A stretch of 64,000 nucleotides of DNA from Hemerocallis citrina (taxonomy: Eukaryota > Streptophyta > Magnoliopsida > Asparagales > Asphodelaceae). Below the pieces are notes generated by a model, which was not told where the DNA came from, made no database searches, and saw nothing but the letters and a program-made list of their open reading frames with translations. The position numbers were made by a program, and so were the translations under genes. Location of the stretch: assembly GCA_017893485.1 (NCBI GenBank), contig CM030363.1:176857744-176921743 (forward strand), given 5' to 3'. Shown one piece after another: positions 34,044 through 45,552 of this stretch (positions are counted from its first letter, which is position 1; each line of letters starts with the position of its first letter).

Positions 34044-37000
34044 TGTAATACCCTAAATTTTTATCTTAATAAGAAATGTTGATTTTTTACGTGTTGTGCA
34101 CGTGCAAAATTTCGTATGCATATTTATTTTTATAAAATTTTCTTTTATAACATGGACAATTATTTCTTTCTTTCCCTTTATCTTTCTAAAAAGCCTATTT
34201 TATAAAGCCTAAACTAGTTTTCTTATTTTAAGCCCACTCTAATAATTAAATATTTTTATTAATTAGCCCATAAGTCTAAAGCCCACTATTTTGAGGCCCA
34301 CAAACTTAATTAATCCTTTAAATTGTCACAACTTGTCGTGTAGACACAATTGGTGAACAATTGATTAATTAAATTTGTACAAACTTAAAATAGGGGTACT
34401 AGAAAGGGCACGTGAATGCACGTGTGTGCGCTTTGCACACCCTAGGAGGCCGAGTATGGCTAAGAGAAGAGTGGGAGAGTAGATTTGTGTGCATGGGTGG
34501 TTATTTGCTTATGGGTGGTTGCTACAACTTCCCATCTTATCCTAGTCATTCACCTACAACCATCTAGTGAAATCCAAGCCCTCCAATCTATCCTGAAACT
34601 AGTATAAATACCCCCTACCTTCATGTATACAACACTAAGAAAAAAATAATTGAAAGGAAGAAACTATATAGGAGAGTAATATATTAGGAAGTGAAAGATT
34701 GAGTGTGCATTTGTATGTGTCCCAACCAAAAGGAGGCCGACCCATCATCAAGCACTAGGGAAAGCTCGGGTTGCACCAAGGAACAAGAAGGGGAGCATTT
34801 TGCAACACAATCTAGGAGGAGAAGACTACTTTCTTGCATTCTAGGAGAATCTAGAAGCTTTTTATTTCGTGTTTCTCCAAAGAGGTGGGTGTTTCTCATA
34901 CTTCTAGAACTAGATACCATGCTAGGGATGATTTAATGAAATTATTATGAATCAATTAGTTGAAAATTGGAACCATGCTTGTTTAATTAAAAGTGGAGTG
35001 GTAATTTAGAGAATGTTTGATGGATTGATTGCTAATGAATAAATGGTGAATTAATGTTCTAGAAATCACCATATTGTTGTGCTACATGAATGTTATGGTA
35101 AAATTTGTGCTTACAAATAATTAATTAAATACATCATGTGTAGTGAATTGTCTAAACTAGAATTTCGTTATTGTAGAAAGATGAGATTTTTGTGTTCTAA
35201 AAATGTAATAGGATGTTAATAAGAAAAAGAACAAAAGAACGTAGTATTTTGTGGAATTCTAATTCTAAATTATGAATAAATGTGTTATTGTTCTCAATGT
35301 TGAAAATATGGACATAGAACATAAAGTAGGACCAAAATACATGTTTTATAAAGCAAATAATCATTATAAAAATACTGGTTTACTGTAAATTTATGTATGT
35401 TATAATCTGAAAAATTTTGTCGTTCAAAAGAAAAGAAAAAGAAACAAAAATCGTCTTTTCGAAAATTATGAAATGTAGAGATGAACAGAGAACTAGTTCA
35501 AATCCAACCAAATTCTTTTCAAAACAATCTGGCCACTTAGACCATTTGGTCGGAATGGTTTCAGTCGCTACAGTAGCGGGGGGGCTTGGTCTCTGGTCTC
35601 GGGTTCGATACTGAGAATGAACTTTTATTTTATTTTTGTTAAAAATTCCGAAATGTCGAAAGCAAAAACATATGGACAATAACCCATATCATATTGCCTC
35701 TGTGGCTTTGGCGCAGTGGTCTTGGGCGCTGTCCTTTGGGTCGCTGGTTGTGGGTTCAAATCTGGTTGTGGGCTTTAGTTTAAAAAGTTCTTTTTGGGGG
35801 GGGGGAAATTAAGATTATTTTGAGTTTTAAAAATAAATTAAAATTAAGAAAAATATGGAATTAATTACTGAAATTAATTGGACTTCATGAGAGAATTTTT
35901 ATAACCTTTGGTAAAGTATAATTGAAAATTTGAGGCTATTTGCAAGAAAGGAGTTGTTTTTAATTAAATTGTCTTTGGGGATAAAGAAAAAAAATAAATG
36001 AGTTATTTTTTTAGGAGTTTTAAAAATGAGAATTAGTAATGAGAAATTTGGAAGTTTGATTTGTGTAACTAATTGAAATTACAAATTTTGAAATTAGTAT
36101 GGATTGAAATAAGAATAAGAGATTTGTGAAATGAATGAACTATTATGACAAGTTGAAATTTTATTGTTTATGCATGAAATGATGTATGAAAATGTAATTA
36201 AACGACATGTTGAGTTATGAAGGATATTATGAATATGGATACATGAATACTATGATTATGAAACGTGAACTGTGATTAATCATGAAAAAAAGACTTTGTG
36301 AGTATGAAAAGCTCGATATTGTAATTATGAGTTGAAATTAAGAACTAGGGTGTAGCTAAGCCTTATACCGGCAATAAAAGAAATGTGGGAATGATATTTG
36401 GAATGAAAGGACCAAGATTTGGGTCATGTGAAAAGAATGAATAAGACCGGTATAGTGGGAGTGCTAACCCTAAGGGATTAATTTTGTTCATGATTCAATT
36501 AAACTAAGGATTAGATACATAGTGAAGATGTGATGAAAGTAAGAAGAAAAACATTGAGTATGAGGGCCATTGGATTGGCGGCGTGAGAGTATTCACAGGA
36601 TGTCCCATGATGCGTCATGAGTAGGACGTGGATACTACTCCAGACTACCGTCCCGGTGACGATGCTCGTGGGGTGTTTAATGACTGCGGGTGGTATCATG
36701 TCTATGGTAGGAGCTGAATTACCACAGGATGCTTACATGATGAGTCATGTGTTAGTGTGTTGGGATTTCCTCCAGGGCACCTAGACATGAGTTCGTAGGT
36801 CATAAAACATCTAGGATACTTACCGTAGTTACAGTAGTAGATTAAGTCATGGCGAGGGATTGAACCCTACAAGATGAAGAATGATTAAGGGCTTGCCCTC
36901 GGACCTATGTAGTATAGGCTGCATAGATTCTGAACAAGTGCGCATTAGTGTCATATAATAGAAATATTTGCATTAAGGACTAAGTGCACATTTACAACAC

Positions 37001-37382
37001 GACATCAGTAGGATAGTCCCTTTAGCTCTGTTTGTGAACAAGTTTGTGGTTTGTTAAGTATTGAGAATCGTTATACTGTTTTCGGCATAGAGAGGATGGC
37101 CGTGTATAATATTTCGTCAATTAAATGAATTGACGTGCCCACAGTTTCTATATAGGGAAAAGGTACATGAAAAAGACTAAAGAAGACCTGATGCTTAAAG
37201 ATTATTCAACTGTTGTTTTATTTCATTCATTGATGTAAAAATTTGCTTCCGCTGTACAAATGTTGATGCATAATGTAACTCTGATGTAAGTTTTTTTATT
37301 TCCTTGTAAAATTGTATGAAGAGAAGTGAAAAGGATCCTGTGGAACTCGAATTCAGTGGTATTTTGGATTTGGGGTGTTACA
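34044..37382 (+). mobile_element. Solo LTR G, about 3.3 kb
   Basis: It starts TGTAATACCCTAAATTT, ends GGATTTGGGGTGTTACA and is flanked by perfect CATAA duplications (34039-34043 and 37383-37387). A TATA box (GTATAAATACC, about 34602) follows some 550 bases of upstream sequence, and no gag or pol motifs occur. The ends and the GTGCACGTGCAAAATT-type early motif resemble solo LTR B on the other strand. It sits in what was an intron or 5' flank of the USP gene. Two tRNA-like segments are embedded at 35530-35615 and 35700-35775. Confidence 0.85.
35530..35775 (+). repeat. Two tRNA-like (SINE-type) segments inside LTR G
   Basis: The second segment has an A-box-like TTGGCGCAGTGG at about 35708 and a B-box GGTTCAAATCT at about 35753. 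The first has a B-box-like GGTTCGATAC at about 35603 with weaker A-box wording upstream. The spacing fits an internal RNA polymerase III promoter. They do not fold into a full tRNA by inspection, so a SINE head or tRNA relic is likelier than a working tRNA. Confidence 0.45.
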
Positions 37383-37545
37383 CATAAAATCTTCTTAAGA
37401 AAATCCGTTTCAAACAAAGATAACAAAAAAAAATAAAAAAATAGAATCATACTTACAGTAATCTATTCCAAATACTAAAGTAGAAGGAACAACATCTAAT
37501 CAATTACAAAACCAATGTAATTTTCTGCTCGATTATGGTACTTAA

Positions 37546-39741
37546 GAGCATCCACAGTTGTGATTGTTAAAAAATGCATAAATGCATAAATGCATATAGC
37601 ATTTTTCCTCTTTGCTGCAGTCGTCGAATGGTATTTTATAGCAATTTAATTTAAAATAATAAAAATCTCATATTAGATGGAGATTGAAGTTGCGTCGGAG
37701 GAATTTAATTATTTTTTAATTGGTTGACGGAACTTCACTTTGCGTCGGAAGAAAAAAAAACAAAAATGGTCAGACGCAACTTTACTTTACGTCGGAGGAG
37801 AAAAAAAATCACAAAAAATGGTGGGACGCAACTGAAGGGTTTCGGGACACAAACGCAGCGAAAAAGACAGATCCGAAACCCTAACCCTAGGATCCGTGTA
37901 TAAGAATTGGCTAATAATGGAGAAATAAAATTTTACCTTTCGGAGCTTTCGAAGGCTGAAAGATGGAGGTTGCAATCACCACGCAGCCCTAGTAGCTAGA
38001 TCCGCGTCTCTAAGGCAGTCCACACGAACGTCCGATCGTCCAACGATCAAGGGAGCCGGTACTAGCCGATGATCCTTGCCTCTCTCTCTCTCTCTCTTTT
38101 ACCTCTCAACAGTTGAGCGGCTAGGGTTTCTGTGAAAACGGATTTGTCAAAAGATTCAAATCAACTAATACATCTCTATGTATTTATAGGGAGAGATAAG
38201 AGGTGGGCTTAACCGTAATCAGTTTGGCTTCTGATAAGACCAATCTGATTTGGTTTTATCATTTAAATTCGAATTAACCATAATCAGTTTGGCTTCTGAT
38301 AAGACCAATCTGATTTGGTTTTATCACTTAAATGATTCGAATTATCCTTTAATTAATTAAGTCCAACTCAATTAATTAACTAATTTCGAATCACTTAATT
38401 TAAATTCCGAATTTAAACTAATACTCCTTTTAAACGTTCTAAGTGTGTGACCCTATAGGTTATTATTACGTTGGCAATAATTTTATTATCTTATAATAAA
38501 ATTATAAACAATGAGCGGCATCTAGTAATACATCATTGCTACCCAAGTAATAACAATAATTGGTGATTCAATTAAACCTTTCGTGATTAATGTTTCCATG
38601 TAATATAATCCTTTTAACCTTGATATTATAGATTAAACTAGAGGCATGGGACGTGTCATCCTCTTAATAATTTAATCTTTATTTTCTTGATCGATGAGTA
38701 GACTATTCAAACAAATCAATATTTGAGCATGGCCATGCATTTCTTAGTCTCACTCAAACAAGAGGCCGATAATATCACTCCTAAAATTAGGAGGGTTAAA
38801 TTCCCTCTAGATCATTCATATTTCTCACACGATTCATAATGAACCCAATAATTATCTTTATCATTACCCGATTAAAGATAACTTTTGATAGAATCAAAGT
38901 ACATTAATTCTCGTGTAGAAATATAATGATTTCAGGTCAGAGGACCATTACACCATTATCACAGTGAGATTACTTATGACACTTATTAATTCATTCCATG
39001 TAGAATCTCACAGTGGGTCTGTCCAGTACAATGTACTCTTACATTTACCTATGTATTGATTTTAGTATCTCTATACTAATGACCCATGAGAAGTGGTCAT
39101 CAATCAATCAACATACTAGTCTCAATGTATTATTACTGTCCTAATAATAATAATACTCGACTAGGGACATTTAAGATTATTATACTATATATAATCTCAA
39201 GTTCATATAGTTCGTATTAATAATCTAAGGACATTTATCATGCTAATAATTATATCGCAGTAAATACGAAGCATAATAAATTATTAATATAAAAAGAACA
39301 TAATGTCAATAATGCTGATTACATAATATCATTGTATTGCCTCTAGGGCACCTACACTAACAGCAACTTCATGTTGCGTCCGAAGAGGAAAAAAATCACA
39401 AAAAAATGGTGGGACAGACGCAACTTCATGTTGCTTCCGACCATTTTTTAATTTTTTTTATTTGCTTTATTTACTTTTTTTGAGTTTTTTTTATTACGGC
39501 TTATTAAAATTTTTTTAGGGACGGAAAGTGAAGTTGCGTCGGAGGATTTTTATTTTTTTTTCGTCGGACGCAAAGTGAAGTTGCGTCCTGTATAATATGC
39601 ATTTCTCTCAAATCCACTCTCATATATAGCAATCTACTGTCGCAAAAAATATAAAAATTTGCATAAATAGCTAACGACTGCAGCGCTTTTTGAGCGGAAA
39701 TATGCATATTATGCATATTTAGCAAACGACTGTGGATGCTC
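37546..39741. mobile_element. TIR element H (PIF/Harbinger-like MITE), interrupted by a copia solo LTR
   Basis: The ends are inverted copies of GAGCATCCACAGT(T/C)GT, flanked by TAA on both sides (37543-37545 and 39742-39744). Without the nested LTR the element is about 660 bp and has no transposase. Its interior has repeated TGAAGTTGCGTCGGAGGA-type stretches in both orientations. A 3-bp TWA-type duplication and such TIRs fit PIF/Harbinger-derived MITEs. A duplicated flank at 40138-40160 shows the same sequence without the element. Confidence 0.8.
37833..39362 (-). mobile_element. Copia-type solo LTR I
   Basis: On the minus strand it starts TGTTAGTGTAGGTGCCCTAG and ends with CGAAACCCTTCA. It is flanked by GCAAC (37828-37832 and 39363-39367). 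A CTATAAATACATAG TATA box is on the minus strand at about 38181. No pol is present. A TGTTAG...CCCTAGAGGCAATA start is usual for long plant copia LTRs; the precise clade is not determined. Confidence 0.83.
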
Positions 39742-39870
39742 TAACATAGTTGCAATAAACTTTTGGTGTGTGTTTATATGTGAAGATACAATAAAATTGG
39801 CTAACCTGCAAAGAGGGACGATCTCTTCCTTAATATCTGAAGTCCAAAGTGACCACTCCATATGACATAA
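39742..39870 (-). repeat. Duplicated fragment of the aldo/keto reductase region
   Basis: About 120 bases (TTGCAATAAACTTTTGG through CCAAAGTGACCACTCCAT) recur at 40148-40272 with few changes. It carries the end of an exon (minus-strand EEIVPLCR-like) and the adjoining intron start. The duplication also included the sequence left of element H, so it predates that insertion. Confidence 0.75.
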
Positions 39871-40214
39871 TTTAGTTCCAGAATGGAGTTCTCAAATAAG
39901 AAAACTTTGAATTCATGTATGCTTAGTTTTTCAAAAAAGAGGTGAGATATAGATGTAGAAAATTATTGCTTAATTTATTAAAATGCTACGGGTCTTCAAA
40001 TACCTGATACAATGCATATCAAATTTCGTTTGGTGCAGAAGTAGTGGCATGTGAAATTTTGTCAAATCTATCATGAAACCTTTTTAGAAAAATAATCTTG
40101 AGGATGATGATACTCCTGTGAAGGTTAATTTTATGTTGGATTATGGTACTTAACATAGTTGCAATAAACTTTTGGTATGTGTTTATATGTGAAGATACAG
40201 TAAAATTGGCTGAC

Positions 40215-40611
40215 CTGCAAAGAGGGACGATTTCTTCCTCAATATCTCAAATCCAAAGTGACCACTCCATTTGTAATGCAGTGATCGGGTGTACGGCTTG
40301 TGCACACCGAATAATCTCTAGGCTAGCTTCAGAGAGCACAGTATACTTGACTTTCCCTTCAACTACTAATTTCTTGAGCTCCCCAATCTAAAATACCATT
40401 ATGAAGACAGAGAAAGAAATAATTATAGAATTAAAAAAGTTAAGTCATTACATAATTTGAAAGAATTGGACTTAGCACAAAATAGTTGATGCCAATACTT
40501 ATAATTCTTCTATACGCACAGTCTTATCAATTCGATGATAATAATAAAGATCAATGTAATCTACTCTAGGCGTTGTAGGCTTCCCTCACAGCTACTTCTC
40601 ACATATTCAGG
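40215..40611 (-). pseudogene. Aldo/keto reductase gene remnant
   Basis: Two exon pieces read on the minus strand. The first (about 40611-40500) encodes PEYVRSSCEGSLQRL and, after a frameshift, VDYIDLYYYHRIDKTVRIEE, which is the aldo/keto reductase signature region. The second (40388-40215) encodes [20 protein letters not shown], then a segment with [15 protein letters not shown], then a TGA where relatives have Arg, then DIEEEIVPLCR and a GT donor. These match the plant NADPH-dependent aldo/keto reductases of the auxin-induced/perakine-reductase type in the order of the fold. The catalytic N-terminal exons and the C-terminal exons are missing, so it is a pseudogene. Confidence 0.82.
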
Positions 40612-42776
40612 CTTTCCATTAATAACCACAATTTAGTCCATGTTACGTAAAAAGGGAACACAAAACAAATAGAATATAATTTATTAATAATGGAAACATA
40701 ATTCTGAATGTAAAAAGCAAAGTATAGTAATCTTCCAAATTGGCCGAAAATTAAAATTCCAACTCTTTTATGAAAGAACCACAACTTTATTTTGTGTATG
40801 TTATTTTAGTTTAGGTTACAATTAGTTAAGTCATTCTACAACATGAAATGAATCATTATAGACAACATGAACCGAGACAAAAAAAAAGTGTTATTTGAAG
40901 AAACTTGTATATATTTTTAATGACATCATGTAAAGGCCAAATTGCCTATATGGACCAGGCTCCTAACACACCAGGCTGTTGTGTTGTGTCTCTTTCGTCA
41001 CGATTAAATCTAACAGCACATCTATATCCAATTTGATTTGAGTTGATATGTATAATTAGTCAGATATAGACATCCTTCATTTTAGTCGAAATTAATAATA
41101 GACATACATTCCTAAATTTCGAATCCCTTATCTTTAATTTAGTCATACAAAAACGAACTCCGTCATCTCTGCCTTTCTTAAAAGATCACCAAAAATAAAG
41201 AATAATTTTTTTCATAATTAACTAAGAAGCAAACTACTCACCTCAGTGGTCAATTAAATCCAAAACTTTTCCAATCAACAAGTTCTTGGTCGTGATATAA
41301 ACAAATAAGAAACAAAAATTCTTACAATATTTTCATTTATAGTATGATCATGAGCTAAAAAATTGTATTTTTTCTTATAGGATTGTTCATCTCAATATGC
41401 AAAAGGCTAAGGATTGTGAAAGCAAGCGAAGCAAGAGGTGCGGGTTCAAGCTAGCCCATGGCAACCTTAGTCATTACTTATTGCCAAAAAGTGACTGTTC
41501 AACATTTTCTCAATGTTCCTTCCCTCCCTTGCTTTGGGATATTTGGGATTTTCGAGTTTGTTGAAGTTTATATGGAAAGAGTTAGCTTGCAATGTAGATC
41601 TCTAGATTGGATATGTAGTTAATTTCATAGACAAACTAAACGGAAAAAAAATGTTGAGAGAAATATTATATATGACAAAAACCAAGTGTAGGAAATGAGT
41701 AATTATCATAATTAACCAAGTAGCAAACCATTCACTTCAGTGATCAATCAAATTCAAAGCTTTTCCAAGCAAAATTTTCTCAAATGGGCAGCAAATTATC
41801 CCCAAATGAACCAAATTTCTCTTCTAATCTTCTAATTTCCCCTTACCCTTTTTGTAATGGTTTTCTAAGGGCCAACTACCTATGCGGAGCATCGGGGAGG
41901 CAGAGCTACAGGGATTCGACAGGTCGATGGCGAAGTTATGGCGCAACGGTCGGGATTCGACGGCTCGATGGCAAGCTGTGGTGCAACGTTCGTGCGCTGG
42001 CAACGGGGATGCGAAAGATAGGGCGGTGCAGGTCGAGAGAGGAGATAAATAGAGAGAAGATGAAGATGTTTTGGTTTTAGGGTTTTTTTTAACAGAGAAG
42101 ATGCTGCTGTGTCTTTTGTAGGGGCTGCACGTGCATCAGATGGGTGTGTTTGGTGGAGTTAGTTTGGCCGTATACCACACAGATTTGCTTAGTTACAAAA
42201 TTAGGGTTTGTTTGATTACAAAACCGGACTCTCCAATTAAAATAGTAGAGATAAATAAAACTATACATATATTTTTTGTAAACACTATTAGATGGATCTG
42301 AATCATTTGTAATAATTTGTATTTTCAACATATTATACCCCCACCATATTATATCGTATTTGCAATACATTACATGTACCCCAACCTACCAGATCGTATT
42401 GCCCTAACAATTTCATATTTACGGCAAATATAGTAGATTGGTTATTAGTCTTATTCCAAATTAAAATTTTATTCCCATTTTCATTATTAAGGAAAAAAGT
42501 GTGCTCTAAGATTAGGCCAATTTTTTCAAATTAGTTTTTTTTTTTCTTCTTTCTTTCTAGTGTAGGGTAGTTTGGCTATGATTTGAAATACATGACATAA
42601 GATAACATCAAAGTAGTTAGATGTAGTTTAGTTAAGATTTATAACACATAAAAATGTCATGCGGCGGAGGAATATAAAAAATGGAAATAGAAATGCCACG
42701 TGCCTGTGAAATTTAAAATTATCTCTTTCTAGAAAATGCCTAAGTGGGGCAAGTAGATAAATCAAAACTCAGCTTT
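40612..42776. other. Spacer with a short diverged duplication, no gene supported
   Basis: A 65-base segment (AAGCAAACTACTCACCTCAGTG and following) at about 41226-41290 recurs diverged at about 41718-41775. A GC-rich patch at 41880-42060 opens a 98-codon frame on the plus strand with no recognisable domain. Its minus strand looks like a plant 5' leader (AACCCTAAAACC near 42075), but no coding exon follows that I can identify. Confidence 0.45.
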
Positions 42777-42810
42777 ATGTATATATATATACACACACGC
42801 ACGCACACAC
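42777..42810. repeat. TA/CA microsatellite
   Basis: A run of TA dinucleotides passes into CA and CG-interrupted CA dinucleotides (TATATATATACACACACGC). Confidence 0.9.
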
Positions 42811-43164
42811 CAGCATGAAACTCCTGCACTGTACGAATTACACTGTTAATCTCTATTGTCATGCATTGCTAAAAAAAATATTTCTCAAATGTACATCGTG
42901 AATTAACTAGTAATTTTATTGCTAAATTGTAAATCATGAATTAAACCGACTACATGAGATGATGTTTTAAAAATTACTTATAGCAAGAAAATTCAAAATC
43001 AAAATAAACTTACTCTTATTAACAATTTTTTCTTAATGTAACCATTTTTCTCTCTTAATTATGTATATACACTACATGAGATAAGATATTTTTAAAATGA
43101 CATATTGAAATAAAGGTTAAAATCTAAATCTAACTACTCTTAGTTTAACTATTTATATATATTA

Positions 43165-44884
43165 GGGCAAAAGCCAAAGTACCCCCCCAACGTTTGGCCC
43201 GAGTACAAAATACCCATACAACGTTTGAATAAGTAAAATAAATCCATTCTTCCGTTAACTTAACCCTTTCCGTTAAGTTATAATTATTAAATTACTTTTT
43301 TACCCTTATCATTTCATATTCAATCTCTTTCTTTTCTTTCTTTACTCTTTTTTTTCTTCCTTAATTTTATATGAATTTTGTACTATACTCAATTTCGTGC
43401 TTCATGAGTTACTAATCACTTCAATGAAAATAGGCATTTAGAAAAGGACGCTGACGAAGATGATCTAAGAAGGACCAGGGAGCAACTTATTTTGACAGAA
43501 ACACTAAAGAGACAGGTAGAAAAGGACGCTGATGAAGCTAAGAAGAAACTTTCAACCCTATATGCAATGAAGATTTTCACCATGAAAAACTAGAAACTGC
43601 CAAATACGAGGACTCCCGGATCCAACAACTCCTCATACTCTCCCAAGAGAGGGATCATGCATGGCAGTCTGAGCTTGAGGCCATCCAAAATCAGCGAGCC
43701 CTTGATTTGGTTGAGCTCCGGGTATTAAAACAGAAATTGACGAAGGTTCAACCAACTGTTGAACATTTAAAAATTCAGTTGAGAGAGAGTGAACAAGCTA
43801 AAGCTATTGCAGAAGTCACGGTTTGTGAGACTTAACATCAGTTAGAAATTGCTCGGAATACTATAGAGACTCTTCTTTCTGAGACGTTGGCAATGATGGG
43901 GTCGTGCAACTCTACTGCTTCCGAGTTAGAGAAGTCTAGAGCTCGAGAAAATTCACTCAGAGAAAGCATAAAAAAGTTGCAAGATGATAAGTCGGAAGCG
44001 GAGGAACTGAGGTTATCACTTGAAGAAACTGAGGTCAAGTACCTGGAGGAACAAATTATGAGCACTATTGTCCTCCAGTCCACTTACGAGTTCATGGAGA
44101 AGTTAAGAAATGAATCCATTTTACAGGAAAATGACTTACATTTAGAGATCAGGGAGTTGAAGGATGAGGTTATGGGCAAAGAGAGAGAGTTACGGGAAAT
44201 TTTAGAGGAGAATGAGATGCTAAAAGTGGAAGCGAGCAGGGGAGAGGAGTTAGATATGAGTATTTTAGAGACTACAAGGTTGACCTAGGAGCTGAGTGAA
44301 GGCAGCCGAGACTGCAGTGGCTCTTCTTACAGATGCAAAGAATGGGAGATCTGCACAGATATTGATGAACTTTCCGTTTTCAGATGACTTGGATAATGAT
44401 TTTTTTAAGTTAAGGAACAGAAAGGTGATAAGGAGGATTGGCAAATTGTGGAAGAAGGGCCAGAAGTAACTGTGAGTTGTCAACTTGTTTTTGGCTAGTT
44501 GTTCTAACTGTGTTGACACTTGACCATACATATGAGCATTGCTATGAATGGGCCATAAGTAACTGTGAATTATTATGCTAACTTAGTTGATTTAGTTCGC
44601 TCATAAGCTAAATGCCTATTTCCATTGAAGTGAGTAGTAACTCATGGAGCACGAAATTGAGTATAGTACAAAATTCATATAAAATTAAGGAAGAAAAAAA
44701 AGAATAAAGAAAGGAAAGAAAGAGATTGAATATGAAATGATAAGGGTAAAAAAGTAATTTAATAATTATAACTTAACGGAAAGGGTTAAGTTAACGGAAG
44801 AATGAGTTTATTGTACTTATTCAAACGTTGTATGGGCATTTTGTACTCGAGCCAAACGTTGGGAGGGTACTTTGGCTTTTGCCC
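43165..44884 (+). mobile_element. Pack-MULE carrying a captured host gene fragment
   Basis: Two terminal inverted repeats of 275 bp each (43165-43439 and 44610-44884) match closely. They start GGGCAAAAGCCAAAGTACCC and end GGCATTT at the inner side. Perfect 9-bp duplications TATATATTA flank the element (43156-43164 and 44885-44893). Long TIRs with a 9-bp duplication are the signature of Mutator-like elements. There is no MURA transposase. The interior is a host coding sequence, so this fits a Pack-MULE. It inserted in the AT-rich repeat family. Confidence 0.9.
43440..44469 (+). pseudogene. Captured ICR/RIP-type (ROP-interactor) coiled-coil gene fragment
   Basis: The plus strand encodes a long heptad-rich coiled coil. 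It contains SQERDHAWQSELEAIQNQRA, SELEKSRAREN, EEQIMSTIVLQSTYEFMEKL, LKDEVMGKERELREILEENE and, after a frameshift, SAQILMNFPFSDDLDNDFF then RIGKLWKKGQK and a TAA. The D-H-A-W-Q-S-E-L-E motif, the E-x-E-L-x-x-I-x-E-E-N-E repeat and the Trp-Lys-Lys C-terminus are features of the plant ICR/RIP family, scaffolds linking ROP GTPases to microtubules and exocytosis. The N-terminus is missing and the natural C-terminus is kept. Frameshifts near 43590 and 44280 and a stop near 43832 disrupt it. The longest open piece is 43887-44288. Confidence 0.78.
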
Positions 44885-45504
44885 TATATATTATACATAA
44901 GAATGGATCTAGCCATATGTCATCCTCTTGCTGAAAAACTTCCACATGTTATCTGACGATTGATACCATCAAGTCTATTGTCGTGCATTTGTAAAACATT
45001 TTTTTTAATAAAATGTAAATAGTGAACTAACCTGTGCTTTATACATGCTACACACAAATTATCATAAATTATAACTTATTTTGAATCTAATTAATTTTTT
45101 ATCTCTTAATTCTAACTATTTTTCCTTCTAGAGAATTCAAAAAATCTAAATATAACTATTTGTATCTCTTTATATAACTATTTATTAAAAATATTTAAGT
45201 CTAACTATTTTTCTCTCTTAGGTACATATGCATGTTACATGAGATAAGATATTTCTAAATGACATACAAAAATAAAATTCAAAAATATAAAATTTACTAC
45301 ATTGTCATATCGGACCTAGCCACATGTCATCCTTCAAGTGAAAATTTTCTCCTACGTGTCATTTTCTGGACAAAAAAGTTTAGCCATGTGTCTTTTCCCT
45401 GCTGAAAAACTCCATTGTTGGTAAATAATAATAATAACTAGCGTGGAACTCGTGTGATGCACAAATGATACTATCAATCTCTAATATCGTGCATTAGTTA
45501 AACT

Positions 45505-45552
45505 TTTTTTTTTTTTTTTGGAGGAGGGGGGTTGGGGGGGGGGGGGGGGGGA
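45505..45552. repeat. Poly(T) and poly(G) tract
   Basis: A T run is followed by GGAGGAGGGGGGTTGGGGGG and a G homopolymer of about 18. It is low-complexity sequence in one copy of the AT-rich repeat family. Confidence 0.9.

Noticed and set aside
35700..35775. Functional tRNA gene
   Set aside because: A- and B-box-like words are present, but no acceptor stem or anticodon arm could be drawn convincingly, so it is called only a tRNA-like remnant.
41784..42080. Plus-strand 98-codon frame in a GC-rich patch
   Set aside because: No family is recognisable and no splice or promoter context supports it. The opposite strand looks like a leader but leads to no identifiable exon.
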